A stretch of 10,769 bases of DNA from Erysipelotrichia bacterium (GCA_009929095.1 SABF01000033.1:1-10769), one strand, 5' to 3'. Shown: positions 1 through 7,033, numbered from the stretch's first letter. Notes: a model not told the origin generated them from the sequence alone. Made by a program: numbers and translations.

Positions 1-69
1 GTTCTAAAGATACTGCATTTGTGTACTGCCGACAAGTATTCAAATTATCATGATCGTATATTTTTTTGA
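1..69 (+). other. Possible 3' tail of a plus-strand gene cut by the window edge
   Basis: Two plus-strand frames are open from the left edge: one runs to a TGA at 67-69 (about 22 codons) and another to a TGA at 51-53 (about 16 codons, ending VFKLS). Either could be the end of a gene converging on the MATE operon, because a terminator-like hairpin follows at 85-117. Frames this short occur easily by chance, so this is a guess from context and no family is recognised. Confidence 0.2.
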
Positions 70-84
70 CTATTTGAATCTATA

Positions 85-117
85 AAAACAGAGAATATTT
101 GATAAATTCTCTGTTTT
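85..117. terminator. Bidirectional intrinsic terminator candidate
   Basis: Bases 85-96 and 106-117 form a perfect 12-bp inverted repeat (AAAACAGAGAAT with its complement) around a 9-base loop. Because the arms begin and end in A and T runs, the hairpin has a T-run on its 3' side in both directions: TTTT then ATC on plus, and TTTTT then ATAG on minus. It could close the tetR-MATE transcript, although it lies about 265 bases beyond the MATE stop codon, and also a gene entering from the left. The stem has few GC pairs, so its strength is uncertain. Confidence 0.55.
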
Positions 118-382
118 ATCATTTGATTCGCTTGACAAACCGAATATGCTTCACCATCCGCCAGATGCGCATCGATGCCATGCGCTGTCTGATCGATTAA
201 GTAAACAGCAATCTGAAGATGCGGCACTTTTTGATTATCACTTCTTCAATATGACTATGTTTATGTATTTTATTCTTGCTGTAAATTCATATTGTCGTTC
301 GTGGATTGCGGGTTATTCTATCTCCTCATTTGGGTTAAATCAGATTAAGAAAAGGACAGTCATCAGCACAATGATTTAGCAT
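118..382. other. Stretch without a convincing gene; possible decayed coding remnant
   Basis: This AT-rich segment follows the MATE stop codon. The minus strand holds a frame open from 245 down to a stop at 48-50, with a possible GTG start at 225-227 that would give 59 aa. Part of its translation (IAVYLIDQTAHGIDAHL) reads like ordinary protein, but there is no ATG or good ribosome binding site and the frame runs through the hairpin at 85-117. A plus-strand frame at 146-379 (77 codons) has protein-unlike composition and no ribosome binding site. I recognise no family. The stretch may be a 3' untranslated region or the relic of a lost gene. Confidence 0.3.
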
Positions 383-1762
383 TTATGCTTCTGATGTTTC
401 TTTCAGCATATTTGCAGAAGCCATCTTCTTCATCGGACTGACCAAAAGGATGCAGGCAATGATCGTAATCACATCAGCCGCTGGCTGCGACCAATAGATA
501 CCATTGACGCCCAGGATCTTCGGCAGGGTTAGAATAAACGGCGCAAAAAAGATGCCCTGACGCATCAGAGAAAGAAACAGTCCCATTTTTGCTGATCCAA
601 TAGTTTGGAACGTGATTGTCATCATATAACACAATCCAAAGGCCGGATACAATGCAACCTGAGAAATCAGAAGACACTTACCGTATTCAATTACAACCGG
701 ATTATGATTGAATAAAGAGATCAGCGGAACAGACAGGAGAATATAAACGGCAGCAACTGCTATAGTCAGAATCAATGAGCCCTTTATAGCAAAGCGGACA
801 CATTCATGAAATCGATCGCTGTTCCGAGCACCAAATGCATAAGCGGCAACCGGCTGATAACCTTGCATGAATCCCATCACTGTATAGCATCCGATCAGTA
901 TCAGACGCTGCACCACGCCATATGCAGCTATTATCAGGTCTGCATCAGGCAGTGCCTTAGCTGCGATATTAGTAAGTGAAGTGGCCATTGCAAGACAGAT
1001 CTGAATCACTGCTGTCGGAATACCGATCGACATAACGCTCCAGATAAAACTGCCGGACAGTTTGAAATTTCTTGGCTTAATTTTAATGATTGATCGACCG
1101 CTGAGGTAAAAAGACAGCAGAATAATGAATGTTGCAAGCTGTGAAACCGTTGTAGCCAGCGATGCCCCTTCCACACCCATATTCATTCCCCAGGAAAACA
1201 TGAATATCGGATCAAGTACCACATTCAGTACAGCACCTGTAATTACGGCAACAGAGGAAATACGCACCGATGACTCAGCTCTTGCAGCACAGTTCATGCT
1301 TTGAGCCGGTAGATTGAACAGTGAAGCGATAAACATCCAGAAGGCATAGTCCTTTGCCTGAGGAATCACTGCTTCAGAAGCACCAAATGCCCTGAGAAGC
1401 GGATCCATAAACCATATTCCCAGAATGCAAAGCGCAATGCCAACCGCAAATGAAAAAATAATTATGGTAGTAACGGTTTGACTTGCACCCTCCTTATTTG
1501 CAGCACCAAGCTGACGCCCTGCAATCACTGCAGCTCCTGCAGCAAAGATATTCTCCACTGACACCATGATCAGAAGAATCGGAAGCGTTACCCCCACTGC
1601 AGCGAGTGCAGTATCGCTGCCAAGCATTCCGATATAAGCAGTATCCACAATGTTATATACAGCTTTGGCAAGCAGCGCCAGCGTTGCCGGAATAGCCAGA
1701 TTCATGATTGCCTTTGAGGGCTTTACGCTAGATAGTACACTTTCTTGTGCCTGATTTTTCAT
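383..1762 (-). CDS. MATE-family multidrug/cation efflux transporter
   Basis: This is a polytopic inner-membrane protein of 459 aa, the usual size of the 12-helix MATE family, whose members export cationic drugs, dyes and other toxic compounds by sodium or proton antiport. Family signatures are visible: NIVDTAYIG at about residues 37-45 in the first helix region, GAAVIAGRQLGA at about 76-87, and GYQPVAAYAFGA in the second half, the counterpart of the typical GxQP-YNYGA segment. The start is placed at 1762. A longer frame reaches 1813, but only the ATG at 1762 has a suitable purine-rich site (GGAAAAGAG) and forms an ATGA overlap with the preceding tetR stop. It is the second gene of a regulator-pump pair, so translational coupling and control by that TetR protein are likely. 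The substrate cannot be told from sequence. The family call is firm. Confidence 0.93.
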   Translation of the reverse strand: MKNQAQESVLSSVKPSKAIMNLAIPATLALLAKAVYNIVDTAYIGMLGSDTALAAVGVTLPILLIMVSVENIFAAGAAVIAGRQLGAANKEGASQTVTTIIIFSFAVGIALCILGIWFMDPLLRAFGASEAVIPQAKDYAFWMFIASLFNLPAQSMNCAARAESSVRISSVAVITGAVLNVVLDPIFMFSWGMNMGVEGASLATTVSQLATFIILLSFYLSGRSIIKIKPRNFKLSGSFIWSVMSIGIPTAVIQICLAMATSLTNIAAKALPDADLIIAAYGVVQRLILIGCYTVMGFMQGYQPVAAYAFGARNSDRFHECVRFAIKGSLILTIAVAAVYILLSVPLISLFNHNPVVIEYGKCLLISQVALYPAFGLCYMMTITFQTIGSAKMGLFLSLMRQGIFFAPFILTLPKILGVNGIYWSQPAADVITIIACILLVSPMKKMASANMLKETSEA

Positions 1763-2385
1763 TTTCTCTTTTCCAATACACCGTACAGCAGAATATTCAG
1801 CTGACGATGACACCTTTCTTCATGTTCAGCAAGCAATGTTTCCAGTGATTGTTTTCTATCTATTTCCTCTTTGAAATGAAGATTGAAATATTCCATATAC
1901 ATTTCGAAATCATGTACGGTATCTTTCGTCTTCAATCCTTTGCGAAGCGGGTGATTTTTCAGCAGACTGGTCAGCACAGAGACGTTCAGTTCGTCAAATT
2001 CCAAGCGAAGTTCCGTAATTTCTCTGGTCAGATGAGATGGCGGAAAAAAAACCGCACTCGCAAAAATACCAAGATCATTCTGATGATCTGCAAAGTAATG
2101 CAGACGGGCATCAAAATAAGTCTGAAGTTTTTTTTCAGGCGATCCTCGCATATGACCTGATACTTCTTCAAGATACTCTGTCAGTGCATCAAAACAATTC
2201 TGTACACAGATTAGGTAAAGCTCATCTTTATCTTTAAAATAGTGGTATATTACACCCTTTGATATGCTGTACTGTGAACAGATCGTATTAGTTGAAGCCT
2301 GCTCATATCCATTTCTGGAAAATTCTTCCATCGCGGCATCTACAATACGCTGTCTGGTTAATGCGTGCTTAATTTCCTGTTTCAT
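1759..2385 (-). CDS. TetR/AcrR-family transcriptional repressor
   Basis: This 208-aa protein has the TetR length and layout. The N-terminal helix-turn-helix spans about residues 11-56, with RQRIVDAAMEEFSRNGYEQAS leading to the recognition region SISKGVIYHYFKDKDEL, the most conserved TetR stretch. The remaining about 150 residues are a divergent helical domain for ligand binding and dimerisation. Two ATGs lie in tandem. The one at 2385 is five bases from GGAGG (2391-2395) and is preferred over 2388, which leaves only two. Its stop overlaps the MATE start as ATGA. A perfect palindrome lies in its own promoter, so it probably represses itself and the pump until a ligand releases it. The inducer is unknown. 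Confidence 0.93.
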   Translation of the reverse strand: MKQEIKHALTRQRIVDAAMEEFSRNGYEQASTNTICSQYSISKGVIYHYFKDKDELYLICVQNCFDALTEYLEEVSGHMRGSPEKKLQTYFDARLHYFADHQNDLGIFASAVFFPPSHLTREITELRLEFDELNVSVLTSLLKNHPLRKGLKTKDTVHDFEMYMEYFNLHFKEEIDRKQSLETLLAEHEERCHRQLNILLYGVLEKRK

Positions 2386-2426
2386 CATAGCCTCCGAAGA
2401 TCGTTCTTTCTGCTGAATACCAAATG

Positions 2427-2455
2427 ATAATAGACCATATGGTCTATTTTATCAA
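2427..2455 (-). promoter_or_regulatory. Promoter of the tetR-MATE operon
   Basis: Read leftwards, TTGATA (2455-2450) and TATTAT (2432-2427) lie exactly 17 bases apart. This is a good sigma-A-type pair, with each hexamer close to TTGACA and TATAAT. Initiation would fall near 2420, giving a leader of about 35 bases before the ATG at 2385. Confidence 0.75.
2429..2448. promoter_or_regulatory. Probable TetR operator (20-bp perfect palindrome)
   Basis: AATAGACCATATGGTCTATT is a perfect inverted repeat with no loop, centred between 2438 and 2439. It fills the spacer between the -35 and -10 hexamers of the tetR-MATE promoter and touches the -10. TetR-family dimers commonly bind palindromes of this size and position, and binding here would block RNA polymerase. 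The palindrome and its placement are seen directly. That the adjacent TetR protein binds it is inferred. Confidence 0.85.
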
Positions 2456-2463
2456 CCGCCTAT

Positions 2464-2493
2464 AAAAAAATCGGAATTGTGTTTCCGACTTTT
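2464..2493 (-). terminator. Intrinsic terminator after the amylase gene
   Basis: On the minus strand, TCGGAA (2488-2483) pairs with TTCCGA (2476-2471) across a six-base loop, and a run of seven Ts follows (2470-2464). It begins about 11 bases past the amylase stop at 2500. The flanking A and T runs could lengthen the stem past one mismatch. It ends the carD-amylase transcript just before the tetR promoter. Confidence 0.8.
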
Positions 2494-2499
2494 ATGAAT

Positions 2500-3975
2500 T
2501 CAGCAGTTTTTCCGGATTGCAGCAGCGGCATCTTTCAGCATCCAGACACTCACACTGCCGCCATCAGTACTGAATATGCCGCAGCCATCATTGTCTATGA
2601 CCACTTCCTGGTTCTGATGCTGAAGTGCATCCACGAAGATTTTTCCAGAAAACTGCGTTCCAACATTCATTTTCTTTATACCGCCGGCACTGTCGCTCAT
2701 AAGTACTGCCAAACCGCTGCAGCTGAAGGCTGTGTCTCCGCCTCTGGTCCAGCCGACAATATTCTGATCATCAAAGTAATCGATTTCAGGTCCATAAGCA
2801 TATTCTTTTCTAATCCTGATCAATTTGTCCAGACCAACTACCGGGTCAATATGATCATGCGGTATTCCATACAAATCCCCGTAAAAAACACATGGCAGCC
2901 CCTCTGCTCTTAGTAGAATCAGTGCATAGGCCAGAGGCTTGAACCAGCTCATTACAAAGGAAGACAGTGCCTGTCCTGGCTGGGTATCATGATTATCGAC
3001 AAAGGTCACTGCATTCATCGGCCTCTCTTTTATCAGCGTATTGTTCAGTATGCTTCCCATATCGTAAGATCCGCCGCTATTTGCCGCATTATACAGATTG
3101 TAATGAAGGGAGACATCAAACAAACTCAGACAGTTATTGTTTACATCTAGGTAATGGAGAAGTTTTCTGATATCAGCATTCCAATACTCGCCAATAGCAA
3201 GCAGACATTTTCCCGCATGTCTGTTCATATCCTGCAGCCAGCTTTCAAAGAACGTAAAGCGAATATGCTTCAGTGCATCTAGGCGCACACCATCAAATCC
3301 AACGGTATCATAATACCATCGGCCCCATTCATGCAGCTCGCTGATAACTTTGGGATTGGACATATCAAGATCGCATCCCATCAGATAGTCATAGTTTCCC
3401 TCTTCTGTATCAACTTCTTCATCCCACTGCTTATTGATGAACCGATATACTGCACTTCGATGTCCATCTTCGTCCCAGTCAGTGCCATCAAAACACGAGT
3501 GATCCCATGTGAAAGAAGAGTACTTGCCATTTCGATTCGGAAAAGTGAATTTTGTCCATGATTCGATCATTCCCGGTGATGATTCATCGACAATACGATT
3601 GGCCGGATCATCCTCAATAGCTGCTGCTATTTCCGTATTATCTGCACCCATGCGATGATTGAAGACAATATCTGCAATCACTGAAATACCTGCTTTATGC
3701 AGAGCTTTCAATGCTGAGAGATATTCTGCTCTGGTACCATACTTAGTTCGTATTGCACCCTTTTGGTTAAATTCCCCCAGATCGTACATATCATAGACAC
3801 CGTAGCCGACATCATGAATTCCAGCCTGTCCTTTATAAGCCGGCGGAAGCCAGACCTCAGTAATGCCTGACATGGAAAAAGAAGGAGTTTCCTCCTTCAC
3901 TTTATTCCAAAATAAACCATCATCTGCAAGGTACCATTCAAAACATTGAAGCAGTGTATCATTCTGATTTGTCAT
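2500..3975 (-). CDS. Cytoplasmic alpha-amylase (glycoside hydrolase family 13)
   Basis: This 491-aa enzyme hydrolyses internal alpha-1,4 bonds of starch, glycogen or maltodextrins. It has no signal peptide, starting MTNQNDTLLQCFEWYLADDG, so it should act inside the cell, like E. coli AmyA (about 495 aa) and other GH13 subfamily 5 enzymes. The conserved GH13 regions appear in order: DIVFNH at 102-107; GFDGVRLDALKH around the nucleophile Asp233; IGEYW with the acid/base Glu263; and FVDNHD with the transition-state stabiliser Asp330. The TIM barrel fills about 1-390 and a C-terminal beta domain the rest. No carbohydrate-binding module is present. Its ATG shares one base with the stop of the preceding carD-like gene (TGATG), and the nearest AGGA is 12 bases away, so its translation probably depends on coupling. 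Likely substrates are stored glycogen or imported maltodextrins; which one is not shown. Confidence 0.94.
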   Translation of the reverse strand: MTNQNDTLLQCFEWYLADDGLFWNKVKEETPSFSMSGITEVWLPPAYKGQAGIHDVGYGVYDMYDLGEFNQKGAIRTKYGTRAEYLSALKALHKAGISVIADIVFNHRMGADNTEIAAAIEDDPANRIVDESSPGMIESWTKFTFPNRNGKYSSFTWDHSCFDGTDWDEDGHRSAVYRFINKQWDEEVDTEEGNYDYLMGCDLDMSNPKVISELHEWGRWYYDTVGFDGVRLDALKHIRFTFFESWLQDMNRHAGKCLLAIGEYWNADIRKLLHYLDVNNNCLSLFDVSLHYNLYNAANSGGSYDMGSILNNTLIKERPMNAVTFVDNHDTQPGQALSSFVMSWFKPLAYALILLRAEGLPCVFYGDLYGIPHDHIDPVVGLDKLIRIRKEYAYGPEIDYFDDQNIVGWTRGGDTAFSCSGLAVLMSDSAGGIKKMNVGTQFSGKIFVDALQHQNQEVVIDNDGCGIFSTDGGSVSVWMLKDAAAAIRKNC

Positions 3976-4478
3976 CAGCTCGCTTTTTCCTGTTTTTTGA
4001 TTGCCTTAATAAAGTTGTCACGGCATTTCTCAAACGGCATATCCAGAGCTACCGAGAATTCATTGAACATATAGTTCTCTGCTTTTTCCAGATATTCCCC
4101 ATCTATGGATGCAACCTTTTTGTGATTATCAGCACGCTCTTTGTTCCGATAATACGAAGTCTTGATAATTCTGGCAAGATCCACAAGGTCATTGCCTTTT
4201 AGAAGTGCCACATACTGACTCTTCATGTTAGCAGGTTTATTTTCCAGCATTTTCAACTCTGGAATTGATTTAATCAGCTTGGAAATTTCCTGTTTTGTCG
4301 ATACATCACGGATATTTTCACCATGGTAGTTCACTGGCACCATCATTCTGACGGATCCATCCGGATCAATGTACGGCTCCAGTACATAGCACTGTTCTCC
4401 ATTCAGGTCGCTTTTGCGTCTGCCAGTAATCTTGCAGACGTTTCTGCGATATACAACGATATCATTTATTTTATACAT
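3975..4478 (-). CDS. CarD-family transcriptional regulator
   Basis: This 167-aa protein starts with MYKINDIVVYRRNVCKITGR, the typical opening of the CarD/CdnL/TRCF RNA polymerase-interacting domain, a small Tudor-like fold that contacts the RNA polymerase beta subunit. That domain occupies about residues 1-60. The rest is helical and basic (SQYVALLKGNDLVDLARIIK, then a KKQEKAS tail), matching the DNA-contacting C-terminal part of CarD proteins. The frame extends upstream to 4529, but the ATG at 4478 has AGGAGG nine bases away (4488-4493) and begins exactly where the domain begins. It has its own extended -10 promoter and shares one base (TGATG) with the amylase gene, so the two are co-transcribed. 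In better-studied bacteria CarD stabilises open promoter complexes; whether this one acts globally or on its own operon is unknown. Confidence 0.87.
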   Translation of the reverse strand: MYKINDIVVYRRNVCKITGRRKSDLNGEQCYVLEPYIDPDGSVRMMVPVNYHGENIRDVSTKQEISKLIKSIPELKMLENKPANMKSQYVALLKGNDLVDLARIIKTSYYRNKERADNHKKVASIDGEYLEKAENYMFNEFSVALDMPFEKCRDNFIKAIKKQEKAS

Positions 4479-4508
4479 GATGCATCGCCTCCTAACTCTC
4501 TGAGTGGA

Positions 4509-4517
4509 ATTATACCA
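4509..4517 (-). promoter_or_regulatory. Extended -10 promoter of the carD-amylase operon
   Basis: The minus strand reads TGGTATAAT: a consensus TATAAT (4514-4509) preceded by the TGn extension (4517-4515). The -35 position holds only TAGCGG or TTAGCG inside the terminator stem, a poor match, which fits reliance on the extended -10. Initiation near 4502 gives a leader of about 24 bases. Confidence 0.72.
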
Positions 4518-4518
4518 C

Positions 4519-4555
4519 AAAAAGGCCAAAACCGCTAATTGTGAACGGTTTCAGC
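4519..4555 (-). terminator. Intrinsic terminator after the rRNA methyltransferase gene
   Basis: On the minus strand GCTGAAACCG (4555-4546) pairs with CGGTTTTGGC (4534-4525), ten pairs including two G-U wobbles, across an 11-base loop. A C and a five-T run follow (4523-4519). It lies about 40 bases past the methyltransferase stop at 4596, and its 3' arm overlaps the -35 region of the carD promoter. Confidence 0.65.
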
Positions 4556-4595
4556 GTTTTCACAAAATATTAAATACCGCATATTCATGCAATAT

Positions 4596-5822
4596 TTACA
4601 GTATCTGTACAAGGAAAAACTTCAGATAGTCGGTTTCCGGAACACTGATCAGAACTGGATGATCCATTGCTGCATGCCGTTCTTCAACCATCCGCAGCCG
4701 AACTCCGGCAGCTTCTGCAGCTTCTTTCAGCATGGATTTGAACAATCCTGAAGGCATGAAATGTGAACAGGAACAGGTCGCAAGGTATCCGCCTCTTGGC
4801 AAGAGACGCATTGCCAGCGTATTGATTTTCAGGTAGCCATTGTATGCATGTTCTCGGGTCTTCCTGCTTTTTGTGAATGCCGGCGGATCAAGCACAATGA
4901 AGTCATAACGCTGATGCTCTTTTAATGACTGTTCCAGAATATCAAACACGTCTGCCTGCACAAATTCTATCTGCTGATCAAGATTATTCATCGCTGCATT
5001 GCGTCGGGCAGAAGCCAGAGCTGTTTCAGATATATCCACTGCCGTTACATGCTCTGCTTTCCCAATTGCCGCATTCATTGCAAATGACCCGGTATGTGTG
5101 CAGCAATCCAGCACCCTTCTTCCTTCAGAAATCTTTCTGACAGCCACACGATTGTACTTTTGATCAAGAAAGAAACCGGTTTTCTGTCCATTTTCAACAT
5201 CCACTTCATAGGCAATGCCGTTCTCGTGAATAATCACGACCGGAGATTCCGGATTTGCCAGCCCTGGCAAATCAACCCATCCCCTATGCTGATCAAGCCC
5301 TTCTCTTGTTCTAAGTTCTCCCTCACAGCGTTCATAGATGCCGTCAATCTTCACTCCGTATCCACTTAATTGATCGATTAACGACTGATAAATCCACTGT
5401 TTTCTCTGTTCCATTCCGTAAGACAGGATTTCACTGACCAATATTGACTCATAGCGATCAATCGTTACACCCGGGAGTCCGTCTGATTCTCCATGAATCA
5501 GTCTGCAGGCATTCCAATCCTCACCCATGACATCGCGGCGATACTGCAGTGCATAGGCCACTCTCCTTGCAAAAAACGGCATCTGAAATGTCTCATTCGC
5601 ATTAACATCCAGAATGCGAACCCGGATCTTTGAAGTCACACTGTATATACCAGTGCCAAGGTAGATGTTCTTCTGACTGCATACATCAACAAGAGATCCA
5701 TTTTCAATTTCATCGATTGGTGATGTGATTTCATCTTCATACACCCAGGGATGACCCGCTTTGAGCACCTTCTCCTGTTTTTTCGTAACTATAAGCTGTG
5801 GATATGTCCGTTCCTGTTTCAT
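4596..5822 (-). CDS. rlmI: RlmI-like SAM-dependent 23S rRNA (cytosine-5) methyltransferase
   Basis: This 408-aa protein has the full architecture of the RlmI/YccW group (COG1092). An N-terminal PUA RNA-binding domain spans about 8-80 and contains GHPWVYEDEI. A linker carries RLIHGESDGLPGVTIDRY (108-124) and QKTGFFLDQ (213-221). A C-terminal Rossmann methyltransferase follows, with SAM-binding VLDCCTHTGSFAMN (237-250), DPPAFTKSR (312-320) and TCSCSHF (349-355), whose cysteines match the catalytic region of m5C methyltransferases. E. coli RlmI makes m5C1962 in 23S rRNA; the target here is inferred by homology and paralogues in this group may differ. The ATG at 5822 has AGAGG five bases upstream. 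Only 15 bases separate it from the lipoprotein stop codon, so it is probably read from the lipoprotein promoter, an odd functional pairing. Confidence 0.9.
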   Translation of the reverse strand: MKQERTYPQLIVTKKQEKVLKAGHPWVYEDEITSPIDEIENGSLVDVCSQKNIYLGTGIYSVTSKIRVRILDVNANETFQMPFFARRVAYALQYRRDVMGEDWNACRLIHGESDGLPGVTIDRYESILVSEILSYGMEQRKQWIYQSLIDQLSGYGVKIDGIYERCEGELRTREGLDQHRGWVDLPGLANPESPVVIIHENGIAYEVDVENGQKTGFFLDQKYNRVAVRKISEGRRVLDCCTHTGSFAMNAAIGKAEHVTAVDISETALASARRNAAMNNLDQQIEFVQADVFDILEQSLKEHQRYDFIVLDPPAFTKSRKTREHAYNGYLKINTLAMRLLPRGGYLATCSCSHFMPSGLFKSMLKEAAEAAGVRLRMVEERHAAMDHPVLISVPETDYLKFFLVQIL

Positions 5823-5837
5823 CTACGCCTCTATTTT

Positions 5838-6926
5838 CTATGCATCATAGTCAACTGACGTGTTATCCGAAACAGTCGGCTGCACATCAACTTCATTGGA
5901 TATCACAAGTTTTCCATCTTTCATGCCAGTATACAGTGCATTGTACTCATCCACTGTAAATTCAGCAAACTTCCATGTTCCGTCCGCAGTAGGCAAGCCA
6001 ACCGCATCGTCATTTGCTCCCACAACAGTCAGTGTCCCAGCATCTGTCTTCGGCCATGCCTTGTCATTATCATAGAAGTCAGAAAGCAGTGATTGTGAGA
6101 TTGATCCAAGATTTTTAACTGCTGAGGTCAATACTGTATCAGAAATCTTTGACTGATCAGCATCAACACCGATGACTTTTGCATGCATGTCTTCCGCCGC
6201 CTGAAACACGGATTGATACATCATACCGCCGCAGGAGAAGATTACTTCTGTACCATCTTTATACCATGCTTCCATTTCAGTTGTCAGATCGTCTGTCGGC
6301 AGAAAGGAATTCGTATAGGTATACTTGATTGAAATATTAACATTCAGCTTCTCTGCAGCCGCATCCGCTCCCTGAATGAAGCCATATCCATAGCGAACAA
6401 CAGAGGGAACCTGCTTGCCGCCGGCAAAGCCAAGTTTTGTATAGCCATCCATAACGGTACCGTAACCCGCAAGATATCCAGCCTGTTCTTCCTGGAACAA
6501 TACTGTATGCACATTGCCGGACTGGCTGTAATTGAAATCAGCATCATGCGGTGTTCCATCAAACAGAATGAAAGCAGTATTCGGATGATCTGTCTGAGCC
6601 TGATAGATCGCCTCTTCAAACGCCGAGCCAGGGCAGACAATGATTTCTGCGCCATTTGCAGCGGCCTGATCAATTGACGAAAGATATGCTTCCGTCGTTT
6701 CTGTTTCAGGGATAATGTACGCGTATGATTTATTATGTCCGACGGCATATTCCGATATGCCATTATAGACAGATTCGTTATAACTGCTGTCCTGAACGCT
6801 CTCCTCACTGCCATCAGTAATCAGTACAATCTGCGATTTATTATTGCCTGATGTTTCATTTGCTCCGCATCCCATCAGACTGAATGCCATGCCTGCCGCC
6901 ATTACAGCTGCCATTGCTTTTTTCAT
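5838..6926 (-). CDS. BMP-family nucleoside-binding lipoprotein of an ABC transporter
   Basis: This 362-aa extracytoplasmic lipoprotein is the substrate-binding component of a Bmp/Med/PnrA-type ABC transporter. It begins MKKAMAAVMAAGMAFSLMGC, a signal peptide with lipobox LMGC and the lipidated Cys at residue 20. Family features follow: a first strand with ITDG (36-39), QAGYLAGYG (148-156), GFAGG (166-170), IGVDADQS (252-259) and LTSAVKN (266-272). Characterised members bind purine nucleosides such as guanosine, inosine or adenosine. The frame extends to a TTG at 6947, but the ATG at 6926 has GGGAG six bases upstream and starts the signal peptide cleanly. The matching ATPase and permeases lie directly upstream, separated by a strong terminator and a new promoter, so this subunit can be made in different amounts from the membrane parts. 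The exact ligand is not shown. Confidence 0.92.
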   Translation of the reverse strand: MKKAMAAVMAAGMAFSLMGCGANETSGNNKSQIVLITDGSEESVQDSSYNESVYNGISEYAVGHNKSYAYIIPETETTEAYLSSIDQAAANGAEIIVCPGSAFEEAIYQAQTDHPNTAFILFDGTPHDADFNYSQSGNVHTVLFQEEQAGYLAGYGTVMDGYTKLGFAGGKQVPSVVRYGYGFIQGADAAAEKLNVNISIKYTYTNSFLPTDDLTTEMEAWYKDGTEVIFSCGGMMYQSVFQAAEDMHAKVIGVDADQSKISDTVLTSAVKNLGSISQSLLSDFYDNDKAWPKTDAGTLTVVGANDDAVGLPTADGTWKFAEFTVDEYNALYTGMKDGKLVISNEVDVQPTVSDNTSVDYDA

Positions 6927-6965
6927 AGCTTTCTCCCACTTTTGCAATAATCATTCTACTGCATC

Positions 6966-6971
6966 ATTATA
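6966..6971 (-). promoter_or_regulatory. Promoter -10 for the lipoprotein-methyltransferase unit
   Basis: A consensus TATAAT lies on the minus strand about 40 bases upstream of the lipoprotein ATG. The -35 position falls in the T-rich tail of the preceding terminator (TTTTCT at 17-base spacing), a weak match, and there is no TGn extension. The perfect -10 and the need for a start site after the terminator support it. Confidence 0.6.
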
Positions 6972-6981
6972 CCGTCACACC

Positions 6982-7021
6982 AAAAAAAAGAAAAAGGCAG
7001 GGATTTATTTCATTCCCTGCC
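6982..7021 (-). terminator. Strong intrinsic terminator after the permease operon
   Basis: On the minus strand GGCAGGGA (7021-7014) pairs perfectly with TCCCTGCC (7003-6996) across a ten-base loop. TTTTTCTTTTTTTT follows (6995-6982). With a GC-rich eight-pair stem and a long U-tract it is the clearest terminator in the window. It starts about 12 bases after the permease stop at 7034 and separates the transporter membrane genes from the binding-protein gene. Confidence 0.92.
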
Positions 7022-7033
7022 CAAAATAACGAA

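Noticed and set aside
132..137. TTGACA on the plus strand as a promoter -35
   Set aside because: No acceptable -10 hexamer lies 16 to 18 bases downstream and no real gene follows on that strand.
146..379. Plus-strand open frame of 77 codons beside the MATE gene
   Set aside because: Composition is unlike a folded or membrane protein (HHPPDAHRCH start), no ribosome binding site precedes the ATG, and it is antisense to a more protein-like frame.
1763..1813. N-terminal extension of the MATE protein starting MSSSAEYS
   Set aside because: The extension would overlap 55 bases of tetR, is not membrane-like, and the ATG at 1762 has the ribosome binding site and ATGA coupling.
2479..2913. Plus-strand frame of 144 codons inside the amylase gene
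   Set aside because: It is antisense to a gene with all GH13 catalytic motifs, has no ribosome binding site, and starts inside the terminator region.
4479..4529. N-terminal extension of the CarD-like protein
   Set aside because: The extra 17 residues precede the conserved MYKINDIVVY start and cover the AGGAGG site and the promoter -10 region.
4565..4597. AAATATT/AATATTT inverted repeat with an inner GCAT/ATGC hairpin just after the methyltransferase stop
   Set aside because: The stems are short and AT-rich with no T-run following; the hairpin at 4525-4555 is a much better terminator.
6344..6814. Minus-strand frame of 156 codons inside the lipoprotein gene
   Set aside because: It lies wholly within the BMP coding region in another frame, is rich in Arg, Met and Ile, and has no own start signals.
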